From: an uncultured Lachnospiraceae bacterium | GTDB lineage: Bacteria; Bacillota; Clostridia; Lachnospirales; Lachnospiraceae | DNA: 48,081 nucleotides | NCBI GenBank assembly: GCA_902781455.1 | Contig: CACZJF010000017.1 | Location: forward strand, 1 to 48,081 | Direction: 5' to 3' | Part shown: in pieces, positions 32,697-42,709 of the stretch | How positions within the stretch are numbered: the first letter of the stretch is position 1 | How the letters are laid out: every line of letters begins with the position of its first letter | Translations under genes and position numbers: made by a program | The notes under the pieces: generated by a model | What the model saw: the letters and a program-made list of their open reading frames with translations, nothing else | Database searches by the model: none | Told to the model about the DNA's origin: nothing

Positions 32697-34628
32697 ATGA
32701 GCAAAACAGTCAGACTGACAACGGCACAGGCGATCGTGAAATTCCTGGATCAGCAGTATGTGTCGAGAGATGGAGAAGAGACAAAGTTTGTTGAGGCGTT
32801 CTTCACACTGTTCGGCCACGGAATCGCGGTGGGACTCGGAGAAGCCCTTGATACAAACCCCGGAAGCATCAAGGTCATGCAGGGCAGAAATGAACAGGGC
32901 ATGTGCCACTGCGCGATTGCCTACGCGAAACAGCATGACAGGAAGAAAATTATTCCCTGCGCGTCTTCCATCGGCCCCGGCGCGGCCAATATGGTAACCG
33001 CGTGCGGAACCGCGACGGTCAACAACATTCCGCTGCTGGTATTCCCGTCAGACACCTACGCGTCCAGACAGCCGGACCCGGTTCTGCAGCAGATTGAGAT
33101 CAGCAGTTCCCTGGCGCTGACAACGAACGATGCGTTTAAGCCCGTCTGCAAGTACTGGGACCGCATCCAGCGGCCGGAGCAGCTGATGAGTGCCCTGATC
33201 AACGCGATGCGCGTGCTGACCGACCCGGCTGAGACCGGCGCGGTTGCCATTGCTCTTCCGCAGGATGTCGAGGGCGAGGCTTATGATTATCCGGAAAGCT
33301 TCTTTGTAAAGCGTGTACACCGTATCACCAGGCCGGTGGCGGTGCCGGAAGAGGTTGCGGATGTTGCGGAAGTGATCAAGGCTTCCAAAAAGCCGATTGT
33401 CATCATCGGCGGCGGTGTGCGTTACTCTGAGGCCGGGGAAGAGGTTGAGAAGTTCTGCGAAGAGTTCGGCATTCCCTTCGGCGAGTCTCAGGGAGGAAAG
33501 AGCGCGCTGAAGTCCAGCCACCCGTACTGCCTGGGCGGCATCGGCGTCACAGGCACCTCTGCTTCCAACAAGATTGCGAAGGCAGCAGACTGCGTGATCG
33601 GGATCGGCACCCGCATGACGGACTTTACGACAAGCTCCAAGTGGCTCTTCCACAATGAAGAGGTACGTTTTGCCGCGATCAATATCAGCCGCTTCCACGC
33701 GTACAAGTTTGACGCGGTCAAGGCAGTCGGCGACGCAAGAGAGACGGTGAAGGCACTGGGCGTGCTCCTTCGGGAAGCAGGATATCATTCCGGATATACG
33801 ACAGAGATTGAAGAAGCGAAGAAGGAATGGGACGAGGAGCTGGAGCGTCTTGGCGGAATCGTCTGCGAGGGACCTGACTTCGAGCCGATCATCAAGGCGA
33901 GAGATGAGCGCACCATCCCGGAATTCGTGAAACTGTACGGGACGTCCCTGACCCAGACGGCTGCGCTTGCGACACTGCGTGCCGTGATGGGACCGGACGA
34001 CAATGTGGTATGTGCGGGCGGCTCCCTTCCCAGTGATCTTCAGCGTGTCTGGAAAACGGATAAGCGCGGCGGATATCACGTTGAGTATGGCTACTCGTGC
34101 ATGGGATATGAGATCGGTGCTTCCATGGGCGTGAAGATGGCCCAGCCGGAAGTGGAAGAATATACGGTAGTCGGAGACGCCGGCTTCCAGATGCTCAGCA
34201 GTGAGCTGGGAACCATCATGCAGGAGAAGGTCAAGACGAACATCCTTGTCTTTGACAACTGCGGATTCGGCTGCATCAACAATCTGGAGATGACCCACGG
34301 CATCGGCTCCCTGGCGACAGAGTTCCGCTATACGGACGGAAAGAAGCCCTGCGGAGACCTGATCCCGATGGATTACGCGAAGATCGGCGAAGCCTACGGC
34401 ATGAAGTCCTATACCTGCCGGTCCGTGGAAGAGCTTGCTGAAGCGCTGAAGGATTCCAAAAAGCAGACAGTCGCCTGCCTGTTTGACCTGAAGGTGCTTC
34501 CGAAGACCATGACCGACGGTTACGGAGCCTGGTGGAATGTGGGAATCGCCGCCACTTCTGAGAAAGAAAGCGTCCGCGCTGCTGCAGCGGAAGTCATGGA
34601 ACACAGAGAACAGGCAAGAAAGTACTGA
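32697..34628 (+). CDS. iolD: 3D-(3,5/4)-trihydroxycyclohexane-1,2-dione hydrolase (IolD)
   Basis: A 643-residue thiamine-diphosphate enzyme that opens the ring of the diketone to give 5-deoxy-D-glucuronate. The N-terminal TPP-binding Glu region (GRNEQGMCHCAIAYAK), IPCASSIGPGAANMVTA, the central domain (KKPIVIIGGGVRYSEA), and the C-terminal GDAGFQMLSSELGT ... NCGFGCINNLE (TPP/Mg motif) are all present. The length matches IolD. ATG 32697 is chosen because CGAAAGGAGA lies just before it; a frame-open ATG at 32655 has no such site. It follows the second operator region and is 63 bp before iolB. Confidence 0.95.
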   Translation: MSKTVRLTTAQAIVKFLDQQYVSRDGEETKFVEAFFTLFGHGIAVGLGEALDTNPGSIKVMQGRNEQGMCHCAIAYAKQHDRKKIIPCASSIGPGAANMVTACGTATVNNIPLLVFPSDTYASRQPDPVLQQIEISSSLALTTNDAFKPVCKYWDRIQRPEQLMSALINAMRVLTDPAETGAVAIALPQDVEGEAYDYPESFFVKRVHRITRPVAVPEEVADVAEVIKASKKPIVIIGGGVRYSEAGEEVEKFCEEFGIPFGESQGGKSALKSSHPYCLGGIGVTGTSASNKIAKAADCVIGIGTRMTDFTTSSKWLFHNEEVRFAAINISRFHAYKFDAVKAVGDARETVKALGVLLREAGYHSGYTTEIEEAKKEWDEELERLGGIVCEGPDFEPIIKARDERTIPEFVKLYGTSLTQTAALATLRAVMGPDDNVVCAGGSLPSDLQRVWKTDKRGGYHVEYGYSCMGYEIGASMGVKMAQPEVEEYTVVGDAGFQMLSSELGTIMQEKVKTNILVFDNCGFGCINNLEMTHGIGSLATEFRYTDGKKPCGDLIPMDYAKIGEAYGMKSYTCRSVEELAEALKDSKKQTVACLFDLKVLPKTMTDGYGAWWNVGIAATSEKESVRAAAAEVMEHREQARKY

Positions 34629-34691
34629 TCATCGGCCGGACGGACTGATTCAGATGTGAAAAAGGTTTTGACTAAGGAGAACGGAAAAAGC

Positions 34692-35483
34692 ATGGAGAAA
34701 AAAGTATTCGGTTATCCCACATTTGACGAGAACGGAGAAAAGATTCTGACCACCTATGACAATGAATACAGGGATATGCTGATGGACATCCGCGTGTACC
34801 GGTTGAAGAGCGGCCAGAAGCGGACCTTCCTGAGGGAAGGGGAAGAGACGGCAGTTCTTCTGCTCTCCGGAAAGATCACTTTTTCCTGGGAAGGAAACAG
34901 TGAGACGGTATCCAGAAAGGACGTATGGACAGAAGGACCGTATGCCCTGCATGTTTCCTCCGGGACAGAGGTAACGGTGGAGGCCGCTGCGGACAGTGAG
35001 ATTCTGGTGCAGTGCACGCACAATGACAAGGCGTTCGCTGCAAGGCTCTATGAACCGAAGGATGCTCCCTGGGGCTACTCAAGTGTCGGCAAGTTCGGCA
35101 ATGTCGCAAAGAGAAGAGTCAATACGATCTTTGATCACGACATTCAGCCTGCGTCCAACATGGTCCTCGGTGAGGTTCTGAATGACCGCGGTAACTGGTC
35201 GGGCTATCTTCCGCACAGGCATCCACAGCCGGAGACCTACTACTTTATGTTTGACCGTCCGGAAGGATTCGGCGCCAGCTTCGTCGGCGATCAGGTTTTC
35301 AAGAGCACGGACGGCAGTTTCTCGGCGATTCCGGGCGGAGAGCTGCACCCGCAGTCTGTGGCGCCGGGCTTCCAGATGTACACCTGCTGGATGATCCGCC
35401 ACCTGGACGGCAATCCGTGGCTGCAGACAGACCGCTGCGAAGACGAGCGTTATGTCTGGATGCACGATGCGAAGTTTGAGTGA
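34692..35483 (+). CDS. iolB: 5-deoxy-glucuronate isomerase (IolB)
   Basis: A 263-residue bicupin that converts 5-deoxy-D-glucuronate to 2-deoxy-5-keto-D-gluconate (DKG). Recognised by VLLLSGKITFSWEG, the first cupin's ILVQCTHND, then LGEVLNDRGNWSGYLPHRHPQ (metal His-His-Gln) with ETYYFMFDRPEGFG, the RPxGxG region of IolB, and PGGELHPQSVAPGFQMY. ATG 34692 is preferred; the upstream GTG 34656 has no ribosome site, while AAGGAG lies 12 nt before 34692 (a long spacing). In textbook operons IolC then phosphorylates DKG, but here the next genes are a GAPDH and a PGK homologue instead. Confidence 0.93.
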   Translation: MEKKVFGYPTFDENGEKILTTYDNEYRDMLMDIRVYRLKSGQKRTFLREGEETAVLLLSGKITFSWEGNSETVSRKDVWTEGPYALHVSSGTEVTVEAAADSEILVQCTHNDKAFAARLYEPKDAPWGYSSVGKFGNVAKRRVNTIFDHDIQPASNMVLGEVLNDRGNWSGYLPHRHPQPETYYFMFDRPEGFGASFVGDQVFKSTDGSFSAIPGGELHPQSVAPGFQMYTCWMIRHLDGNPWLQTDRCEDERYVWMHDAKFE

Positions 35484-35576
35484 GGAACCGTTTCACAGTA
35501 AAAAACAGATTCATATATAACATCTGGTTTTATCATATTATTTCAGCTGCCCGGGGAGGGCAAAAAGGAGGAAATC

Positions 35577-36635
35577 ATGGCAAAAATCAAAGTTGGTGTA
35601 GCAGGCTACGGAACGATCGGACAGCGTCTGGCTGATGGCGTTGCCATGCAGGGAGACATGGAGCTGGTTGGAATTGCTGATCTGGCCCCGACCCTTTCCC
35701 TTCAGGCGCTCAGAGAGAGAGACATGATCGGCGCCAATGGTGTGAAGTACAATCTGTATCTGGTTGACGGCGCGGACGAAGCAGCGTTCGCGGCAAAGGA
35801 TATCCCGGTAGAGGGAACCTTCGCGGATCTTTGCCAGAAGGTCGATATCATGCTGGACTCCGCTCCGGGCGGCGTCGGCGCGAAGAACAAAGAGAACTAC
35901 TATGACAAGTACGGCGTGAAGGCAATCTTCCAGGGCGGTGAGAAGAACTCGGTTGCTGATGTCTTCTTCCATGGCTATGCCAACTTCGAGAAGGGTGTCG
36001 GCCAGAACTACCTGAAGCTGACCTCCTGCAACACCACCGGCCTGATCCGCAGCGTGGACTGCCTGGATCGTGAATTCGGCATCGAGAAGGTTGCGATCAC
36101 CATCATCCGCCGCGTGGCAGACCCGGGCGACTATCACCGCGGACTGACCAATGCGCTGCAGATGGACAAGGCTCCGTCCCATCAGGCGGTCGACCTGATG
36201 ACGATCATGCCGCATGTGCATGCGACCGGTATCCTGGTACACACGCCGGTGACCCACGGCCACATCATCACTGTGCTTGCGACCGCGAAGGATGGACGCA
36301 AGATCACGAAAGAAGAAGCACTGGCAGCTTTCCAGAAGCATCCGCGTATCCGCGTCGTCTCCATCGACGAGGGCTTCAAGGGCAACGCTTCCCTGTTCAA
36401 GTATGCGAGAGATCTGGGCAACCGCCGCGGCGACATGTACGAGATCGGACTGTGGGAGGATTCCATCGTCGAGTCCGGCAATGACATCATGTACGCGATC
36501 AATATCCCGCAGGAGAGCGTAACGATTCCGGAGACCATGGACGCGATCCGCGCTTCCATGAAGATGCAGCTGACCCGTGAAGAGGGTACCGCTGAGACCA
36601 ACAAGTATCTGGGAATCGGAAAGTTTAAGAAGTAA
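35577..36635 (+). CDS. Type II (archaeal-type) GAPDH homologue, predicted D-malate semialdehyde dehydrogenase
   Basis: A 352-residue member of the archaeal type II glyceraldehyde-3-phosphate dehydrogenases. The Rossmann loop VGVAGYGTIGQRLAD, a beta-2 end with Asp35 (IADLAPT; archaeal NADP enzymes usually have Lys/Thr, so NAD is likely), and catalytic Cys151 in TSCNTTGL are clear; His in VTHGHI is the probable base. Where archaeal enzymes have a conserved ...DPND-KKGP-NAI... and SHHGPDV, this one reads ADPGDYHRGLTNAL and SHQAVDL, so the substrate pocket has changed. The ribosome site AAAAGGAGG is strong. Its place between iolB and a PGK homologue suggests phosphorylating oxidation of a four-carbon aldehyde made from DKG. 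Family firm; substrate inferred. Confidence 0.85.
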   Translation: MAKIKVGVAGYGTIGQRLADGVAMQGDMELVGIADLAPTLSLQALRERDMIGANGVKYNLYLVDGADEAAFAAKDIPVEGTFADLCQKVDIMLDSAPGGVGAKNKENYYDKYGVKAIFQGGEKNSVADVFFHGYANFEKGVGQNYLKLTSCNTTGLIRSVDCLDREFGIEKVAITIIRRVADPGDYHRGLTNALQMDKAPSHQAVDLMTIMPHVHATGILVHTPVTHGHIITVLATAKDGRKITKEEALAAFQKHPRIRVVSIDEGFKGNASLFKYARDLGNRRGDMYEIGLWEDSIVESGNDIMYAINIPQESVTIPETMDAIRASMKMQLTREEGTAETNKYLGIGKFKK

Positions 36636-36719
36636 TACTTGTTTTGTCCTCCGCCGCCCGGAATATCCGGGCGCGCCGGAGGACATTGCGGATATGGAAT
36701 CAAGACCGGGAGAACAGAC

Positions 36720-37976
36720 ATGAGATTTGGAATCAACACGATTGACGAATTTGAACTGGCAGGAAAGACGGTCCTGTGCCGGGTGGATATGAACCAGCCG
36801 GTGGACAAGGCCACGGATACCCTGAAAAGCACACAGAGGATCGAAGCCTGCGCGCCGACGCTGAAAGAGCTGTCTGACAAAGGAGCGAAGGTCGTGGTGC
36901 TGTGCCATCAGGGCAGCGACATCGAATACCAGAATTTCTACTGCACCAGACCGCACGCGAAAGTACTTTCCTCCCTGATCGGGAAGGAAGTGAAGTGGGT
37001 AGAGGACGTGTGCGGGCCGACCGCAAGGGAGGCGATCCGCGCGATGAAGGACGGGGATCTTCTGCTTCTGGATAACGTGCGTTTCTGCTCAGAGGAGCAG
37101 ACTCTGTTCGAACTGAAGCTGAAACTGTCCCATGAGGAACAGGCGAAGACACAGGTGGTCACGAAGCTGGCTCCGCTGGCGGATCTGTATGTATGTGACG
37201 CCTTCGCTGCAAGCCACAGAGACCAGCCGACCCTGTGCGGATTCGAGCAGGTACTTCCTTCCGCGATGGGCAGGCTGTTTGAGAAGGAATACTGCGTCAT
37301 TTCCGAGCTGATGGAAAGCCCGGAGAAACCCTGTGTGTTTGTCCTGGGCGGATCGAAGATCAGCGACGCCTTCATTATGATGGAGACTGTCCTGAAGAGC
37401 GGCAGCGCGGACAAGGTTCTGACCGGCGGTCTGGCAGGCAATATTCTGCTGCACGCTGTGGGACAGAAGATCGGACAGAAGAGCATCGACTTCATCTATG
37501 CGAAGAATTACGAAGAATACATACCGAAGGCGGCAGCGCTCGTCGAGAAATACGGTGACAGGATTGTCCTTCCGGTGGATCTTGGAGGCGTAGAGGACGG
37601 AAAGCGTGTCGAGTACACACCGGAGAATGTGCCGGATGATTTCTCGGCGATCGACATCGGGGAGAAGACGATCGCTCTTTACTGTGACATGATCGCGAAC
37701 GCGAAGACGGTATTCGTCAACGGTCCCATGGGTATCTTTGAAGAGAGCCTGAGCGAAGCGGGAACAAAGAAAATCTTCGAGGCACTGGGTGAGACTGACG
37801 GTTACACGGTCGTCGGCGGAGGCGACTCCGTAACAGCCGCAAAGAAGTACAAGGTCACGGATAAGCTTGGCTATGTCTGCACGGGCGGCGGAGCATTGAT
37901 CCGCTTCCTGACCGGAGAAGAGCTGCCGGTCGTCAAGGCGCTGAGACATGCCGCGAAGGCATTTCCGGTATCCTGA
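36720..37976 (+). CDS. Archaeal-type phosphoglycerate kinase homologue, predicted malyl-phosphate kinase
   Basis: A 418-residue PGK-fold protein whose sequence style is archaeal: KTVLCRVDMNQPV, VVVLCHQGSDIEYQNF (archaeal HQG where bacterial PGK has H-GRP), LLLDNVRF, CDAFAASHRDQPTLCGF, and the C-terminal VVGGGDSVTAAKKY ... GGGALIRFLTGEELPVVKAL. The basic-patch residues (Arg in RVD, QR, NVRF, SHR) are kept, so an anionic substrate group is still bound. PGK makes ATP from an acyl phosphate. Paired 84 bp behind the type II GAPDH homologue, it would take that enzyme's acyl-phosphate product. A second, normal glycolytic GAPDH/PGK is expected elsewhere. GGGAG precedes ATG 36720. Substrate inferred. 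Confidence 0.83.
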   Translation: MRFGINTIDEFELAGKTVLCRVDMNQPVDKATDTLKSTQRIEACAPTLKELSDKGAKVVVLCHQGSDIEYQNFYCTRPHAKVLSSLIGKEVKWVEDVCGPTAREAIRAMKDGDLLLLDNVRFCSEEQTLFELKLKLSHEEQAKTQVVTKLAPLADLYVCDAFAASHRDQPTLCGFEQVLPSAMGRLFEKEYCVISELMESPEKPCVFVLGGSKISDAFIMMETVLKSGSADKVLTGGLAGNILLHAVGQKIGQKSIDFIYAKNYEEYIPKAAALVEKYGDRIVLPVDLGGVEDGKRVEYTPENVPDDFSAIDIGEKTIALYCDMIANAKTVFVNGPMGIFEESLSEAGTKKIFEALGETDGYTVVGGGDSVTAAKKYKVTDKLGYVCTGGGALIRFLTGEELPVVKALRHAAKAFPVS

Positions 37977-38090
37977 AAGCATCAGAGGGAAAACCCAGGA
38001 GGCAGGCAAGACTGCCTTCCGGGTGAACATACTGCAGGAAAAAACCAGAGAAAACCGGAAAGAATCCGGGAAAGATGAGGACAGCCTGTT

Positions 38091-39341
38091 ATGCGGATGG
38101 AATTCGGCTACGGAAAAGGGACACAGATTGTTGAGATTCCCGACAGGAACCTGATGGCTGTGCTTACAGCCAATGAGATGGAACATGCAAGAAGAGGCGC
38201 GGACGCGGTTGATTATGCGCTGGAGCATCCGATCGGCGCGCCGAAGCTTAGAGAGGTCGCGAAGAAAGGACAGAAGGTTGCCGTAATCACCAGCGATATC
38301 TCCAGGCCGCTTCCCAGCTATGATGTCCTGCCTTCTGTCATCAGGGAACTGAATGCGGCAGGCGTGCCGGACGAAGATATCACGGTCGTGTTTGCGCTGG
38401 GATCCCACAGACATCATACGGAAGAAGAAAGGCGGCACCTGGCGGGCGATGAGATCTTTGAAAGAGTCCGCTGCGTTGATTCGGATCCGGAGGACTGCAT
38501 CCATACCGGTACTTCCTCCAACGGAACGCCGTTTGATTTCTCAAGAAGTGTGGTGGAGGCGGATCTGCGTGTCGCGCTCGGCAATATCGAATTTCATTAT
38601 TTCGCGGGATATTCCGGCGGCGTCAAGGCGCTGATGCCCGGTGTCTCCACACCGGCTGCGATCCAGTGCAATCATTCCCTGATGGTATCGGAGAACGCGT
38701 GCGCAGGAAAACTGGAGGGAAACCCCGTGCGGCAGGATCTGGAGGAAGCGCTTCAGTACTGCCCGATTCACTATATCGTGAACGCCGTGCTCGATGAACA
38801 CAAGCACATCGTATACGCGGTGGCAGGCGACGTGATTGAGGCGCACCGTGCAGGGTGCAGGTATCTGGACCAGATGTACCGCAAACCGATTCCGGAGCGG
38901 GCGGATATCGTGCTCGTCTCGCAGGGAGGGGCGCCGAAGGATGCCAATCTCTACCAGACACAGAAGGCACTGGACAACGCCAAGCATGCGGTCAAAAAGG
39001 GCGGAACCATGATCGTGATCGGTGCCTGCAACGAAGGCCTGGGAAGCGCGCGCTTCGAGGAATGGCTGGTCAATGCGCCGACGTCGCATTCCATGGTTGA
39101 ACGGATCGCGAAGGATTTCCAGCTTGGAGGACACAAGGCTGCCGCGATTGCCATGGTGCTGGAGAACGCGCAGATTGATCTGGTCAGTGAGATGGACGAT
39201 GACTTCGTCAGAAGCATCTTCCTGAACCCGCAGCCGGACGCGCAGACTGCGTTCAACGAGGCAATGGAGCGCTACGGCGCGGATGCGACGGTCATCGCCA
39301 TGCCGTTCGGCGGGGCAACACTCCCGATGCCGCCGGCATAA
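38091..39341 (+). CDS. LarA-family nickel racemase, predicted malate racemase
   Basis: A 416-residue homologue of lactate racemase LarA, which uses the nickel-pincer cofactor. Signatures: TSDISRPLPSYD, ALGSHRHHTEEE (first active-site His), NIEFHYFAGYSGGVKALMPG (second His and the cofactor-linking Lys), CNHSLM, and SQGGAPKDANLYQTQKALD. The family contains racemases for several 2-hydroxy acids, malate among them. Its position between the PGK homologue and malic enzyme fits conversion of D-malate to L-malate. ATG 38091 has GAGG 11 nt upstream; ATG 38097 is an alternative. Cofactor-making larB/C/E are not in the window and must be elsewhere if it is active. Confidence 0.85.
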   Translation: MRMEFGYGKGTQIVEIPDRNLMAVLTANEMEHARRGADAVDYALEHPIGAPKLREVAKKGQKVAVITSDISRPLPSYDVLPSVIRELNAAGVPDEDITVVFALGSHRHHTEEERRHLAGDEIFERVRCVDSDPEDCIHTGTSSNGTPFDFSRSVVEADLRVALGNIEFHYFAGYSGGVKALMPGVSTPAAIQCNHSLMVSENACAGKLEGNPVRQDLEEALQYCPIHYIVNAVLDEHKHIVYAVAGDVIEAHRAGCRYLDQMYRKPIPERADIVLVSQGGAPKDANLYQTQKALDNAKHAVKKGGTMIVIGACNEGLGSARFEEWLVNAPTSHSMVERIAKDFQLGGHKAAAIAMVLENAQIDLVSEMDDDFVRSIFLNPQPDAQTAFNEAMERYGADATVIAMPFGGATLPMPPA

Positions 39342-39488
39342 AAAGGAAGGGAAGACCGACCGGATCGCACCGTACGCGGAATTTTTGAAGACCGCAGACG
39401 ATAAGATATGACAATTGACTGAAATCCGGATCGACTGATCCGTACATGGTATGGAATACCGCAGGAAAAGGAAGGAGAAAACAGCTTT

Positions 39489-40661
<1,173 letters not shown>

Positions 40662-40727
40662 TGATTGCGGAAGCTTTACAGAAGCAAAGCAATCCGCTCA
40701 TCATGCAGTATTCAAAGGAGGAAAAAG

Positions 40728-41594
40728 ATGACAAAGGAACAGGTCAAAAAACTCCAGGAGTTTGCCCTGGAGATCCGGATCGGTACGGTGGAGTGTATCA
40801 AGTCCCGCGGTTTCGGCCATGTCGGCGGCTCTCTTTCCGTAGCGGATCTTCTGGCGGTACTTTATGGAGAAGTCATGAATGTGGATCCTTCCAACCCGAA
40901 GAAGGAAGACCGTGACAAGCTGGTGTGCTCCAAGGGACATGCAGGCCCTGCGGTGTACGCAACACTGGCGCTGAAGGGGTATTTCCCCTACGAGAAGCTG
41001 TTTACCCTCAATCAGCCGGGTACGGACCTCCCGTCCCACTGTGACAGGAAGAAGACGCCGGGTATCGATATGACGACGGGCTCCCTTGGACAGGGAACAT
41101 CGACCGCTGTCGGACTGGCGCTGGGTGACAGGCTTCAGGGCAGAGACTGCCGGACCTTCCTGATCGTCGGCGACGGAGAAGCGGAAGAAGGACAGGTATG
41201 GGAAGCGGCAATGTTTACCGCTGCCAAGAAGCTGACCAATCTGGTCTGGATTATCGACTGGAACAAGAAGCAGCTTGACGGGTATATCAAGGATGTCAAC
41301 GACCCGGGTGACTACCGTGCGAAGTTCGAAGCCTTTGGCTTTGATGCTGTGACGGTCGACGGCCATGATGTCGAAAAGCTCTATGAAGCGCTGACGAAGA
41401 AGGCGGAGGACAAGCCCATCGCCATCATCATGGATTCCGTAAAGGGCAAGGGCGTGACCGCTGTCGAGCAGACGATGGCGAATCATTCCATGAAGGGCGG
41501 ACAGGAAATGTTTGACGGATGGCTTGCTGAGCTTCGTGAGTTTGACGGATGGCTTGCTGAGCTTCGTGAGAAGCAGGCTGCCATGAAGGCGTAA
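40728..41594 (+). CDS. Transketolase, N-terminal subunit
   Basis: A 288-residue thiamine-diphosphate-binding subunit of a split transketolase. GFGHVGGSLSVADLLAVLYG, CSKGHAGPAVYATL, MTTGSLGQGTSTAVGLA, and the TPP/Mg motif GDGEAEEGQVWEAA ... IIDWNKKQLDG are typical. ATG 40728 is chosen by AAAGGAGG at 40714-40721; the longer frame from 40665 has none. It is followed 12 nt later by the C-terminal subunit. Near the C-terminus a perfect 30-bp tandem duplication adds ten residues (FDGWLAELRE twice). As a dedicated operon copy, its proposed substrate is DKG, which has the C3/C4 configuration transketolases require. Confidence 0.92.
   Translation: MTKEQVKKLQEFALEIRIGTVECIKSRGFGHVGGSLSVADLLAVLYGEVMNVDPSNPKKEDRDKLVCSKGHAGPAVYATLALKGYFPYEKLFTLNQPGTDLPSHCDRKKTPGIDMTTGSLGQGTSTAVGLALGDRLQGRDCRTFLIVGDGEAEEGQVWEAAMFTAAKKLTNLVWIIDWNKKQLDGYIKDVNDPGDYRAKFEAFGFDAVTVDGHDVEKLYEALTKKAEDKPIAIIMDSVKGKGVTAVEQTMANHSMKGGQEMFDGWLAELREFDGWLAELREKQAAMKA
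41511..41570 (+). repeat. Perfect 30-bp tandem duplication in transketolase N-subunit gene
   Basis: 41511-41540 and 41541-41570 are identical, each encoding FDGWLAELRE. The frame is kept. Absence of any mismatch points to a recent event or an assembly artefact. Confidence 0.95.
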
Positions 41595-41605
41595 GGAGGT
41601 GCGGA

Positions 41606-42547
41606 ATGGAAATCGTATATAACGGCAATCAGGATTCCAGATTGTATAAGGCCGTGATCGGTGAGACCATCGACGCGCTGATGAAAGAAGACGAAAAGGT
41701 TGTCTGGCTGGACGCAGACCTGAGAGGCTGCAGCGGAACGGCCGGAAAAGAGGGTGACCGCTATATCAACTGCGGAATCGCCGAGGCTAACATGATCGGT
41801 ATCGCCGCAGGCCTGTCAGCGTCCGGCATGAAGCCCTATGCACATTCCTTTGGTCCGTTCGCCTCCAGAAGAGCTTATGACCAGGCATTTCTGGCAGCAG
41901 GCTACGCAGGCAACGCAGTGACGATCATCGGAACGGACCCCGGCATCACGGCTGCCTTCAACGGCGGCACGCATATGCCTTTTGAAGATATGGCTCTGTA
42001 CCGTGCGATGCCGGAAGCGACTGTCTACGACATCACCGACGTACCGATGCTCATCGATACACTGAAAAAGGCGAAGGATATGCCGGGTGTGAAGTACATC
42101 CGTGTACCCAGAGCCGGATCCTTCCAGATCTACGCGGATGGTTCCTCCTTCACGCCCGGTAAGGGAGTTGTCCTGCGCGAAGGGACAGACGCCCTGATCG
42201 TCGCGAGCGGCATCATGGTGAAGGAAGCACTGGAAGCTGCGAAAGCACTGGCTCAAGAAGGCATCGAGTGTGCCGTGATCGATCCCATAACAGTCAAGCC
42301 GCTGGATGTGGATCTGGTCCGCGAGTGGGCACAGAAGACCGGTGTCGTCGTGACAGCCGAGAATCACAACAGGATCGGCGGTCTGACCAGCGCGGTTGAG
42401 GATGCACTGATCGGCATGCCGCTGAAGTTCGGCCATGTCGCTGTGGAAGATACCTGGGGCGAGGTCGGCCCGCTGGATTATCTGCGAGAGAGGTTTGACC
42501 TGACCTGTGATCATATCGCACGGGTGGTCCGGGAATTAAGAGCCTGA
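41606..42547 (+). CDS. Transketolase, C-terminal subunit
   Basis: A 313-residue partner of the preceding gene, with the pyrimidine-binding domain (YINCGIAEANMIGIAAGL, Glu activating TPP; SFGPFASRRAYDQ) and the C-terminal transketolase domain (GTDALIVASGIMVKEALEAA ... VVTAENHNRIGGL). Ribosome site AAGGAGG is 8 nt before ATG 41606 and the subunits are 11 nt apart, so they are made together. HMPFEDMALYR carries the His used for substrate. It ends the catabolic gene block; the ABC transporter genes follow after a new promoter. Confidence 0.92.
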   Translation: MEIVYNGNQDSRLYKAVIGETIDALMKEDEKVVWLDADLRGCSGTAGKEGDRYINCGIAEANMIGIAAGLSASGMKPYAHSFGPFASRRAYDQAFLAAGYAGNAVTIIGTDPGITAAFNGGTHMPFEDMALYRAMPEATVYDITDVPMLIDTLKKAKDMPGVKYIRVPRAGSFQIYADGSSFTPGKGVVLREGTDALIVASGIMVKEALEAAKALAQEGIECAVIDPITVKPLDVDLVREWAQKTGVVVTAENHNRIGGLTSAVEDALIGMPLKFGHVAVEDTWGEVGPLDYLRERFDLTCDHIARVVRELRA

Positions 42548-42560
42548 CAGGAAAAAACAA

Positions 42561-42588
42561 TTTACAAAAATGCAAAATATGATATTAT
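42561..42588 (+). promoter_or_regulatory. Promoter upstream of the sugar-binding protein gene
   Basis: TTTACA (42561-42566), 16-nt spacer, TATTAT (42583-42588): the same -35 and spacing as the iolE promoter. A 7-bp inverted repeat, TGAATGA (42607-42613) and TCATTCA (42624-42630), lies just downstream where an operator could be. The leader to ATG 42710 is about 115 nt. Confidence 0.6.
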
Positions 42589-42709
42589 TTAAACAAGTAG
42601 GCTGTTTGAATGAGTTTGAAGAATCATTCAGAGATAACACTGTGCTTCATCCGGAGAAGGTTCCGGAATAATTGGGCGTCAGCCCGGATAAGAAAAGGAG
42701 GATTTTAGA

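Noticed and set aside
33048-34604. 518-codon minus-strand frame opposite iolD
   Set aside because: It is a shadow of iolD caused by GC-biased codons; IolD motifs on the plus strand are complete.
36720-37976. Reading the PGK and GAPDH homologues as ordinary glycolytic genes
   Set aside because: Archaeal-type sequences, changed GAPDH pocket segments and placement between iolB and a racemase make a dedicated catabolic role more likely, although not proven.
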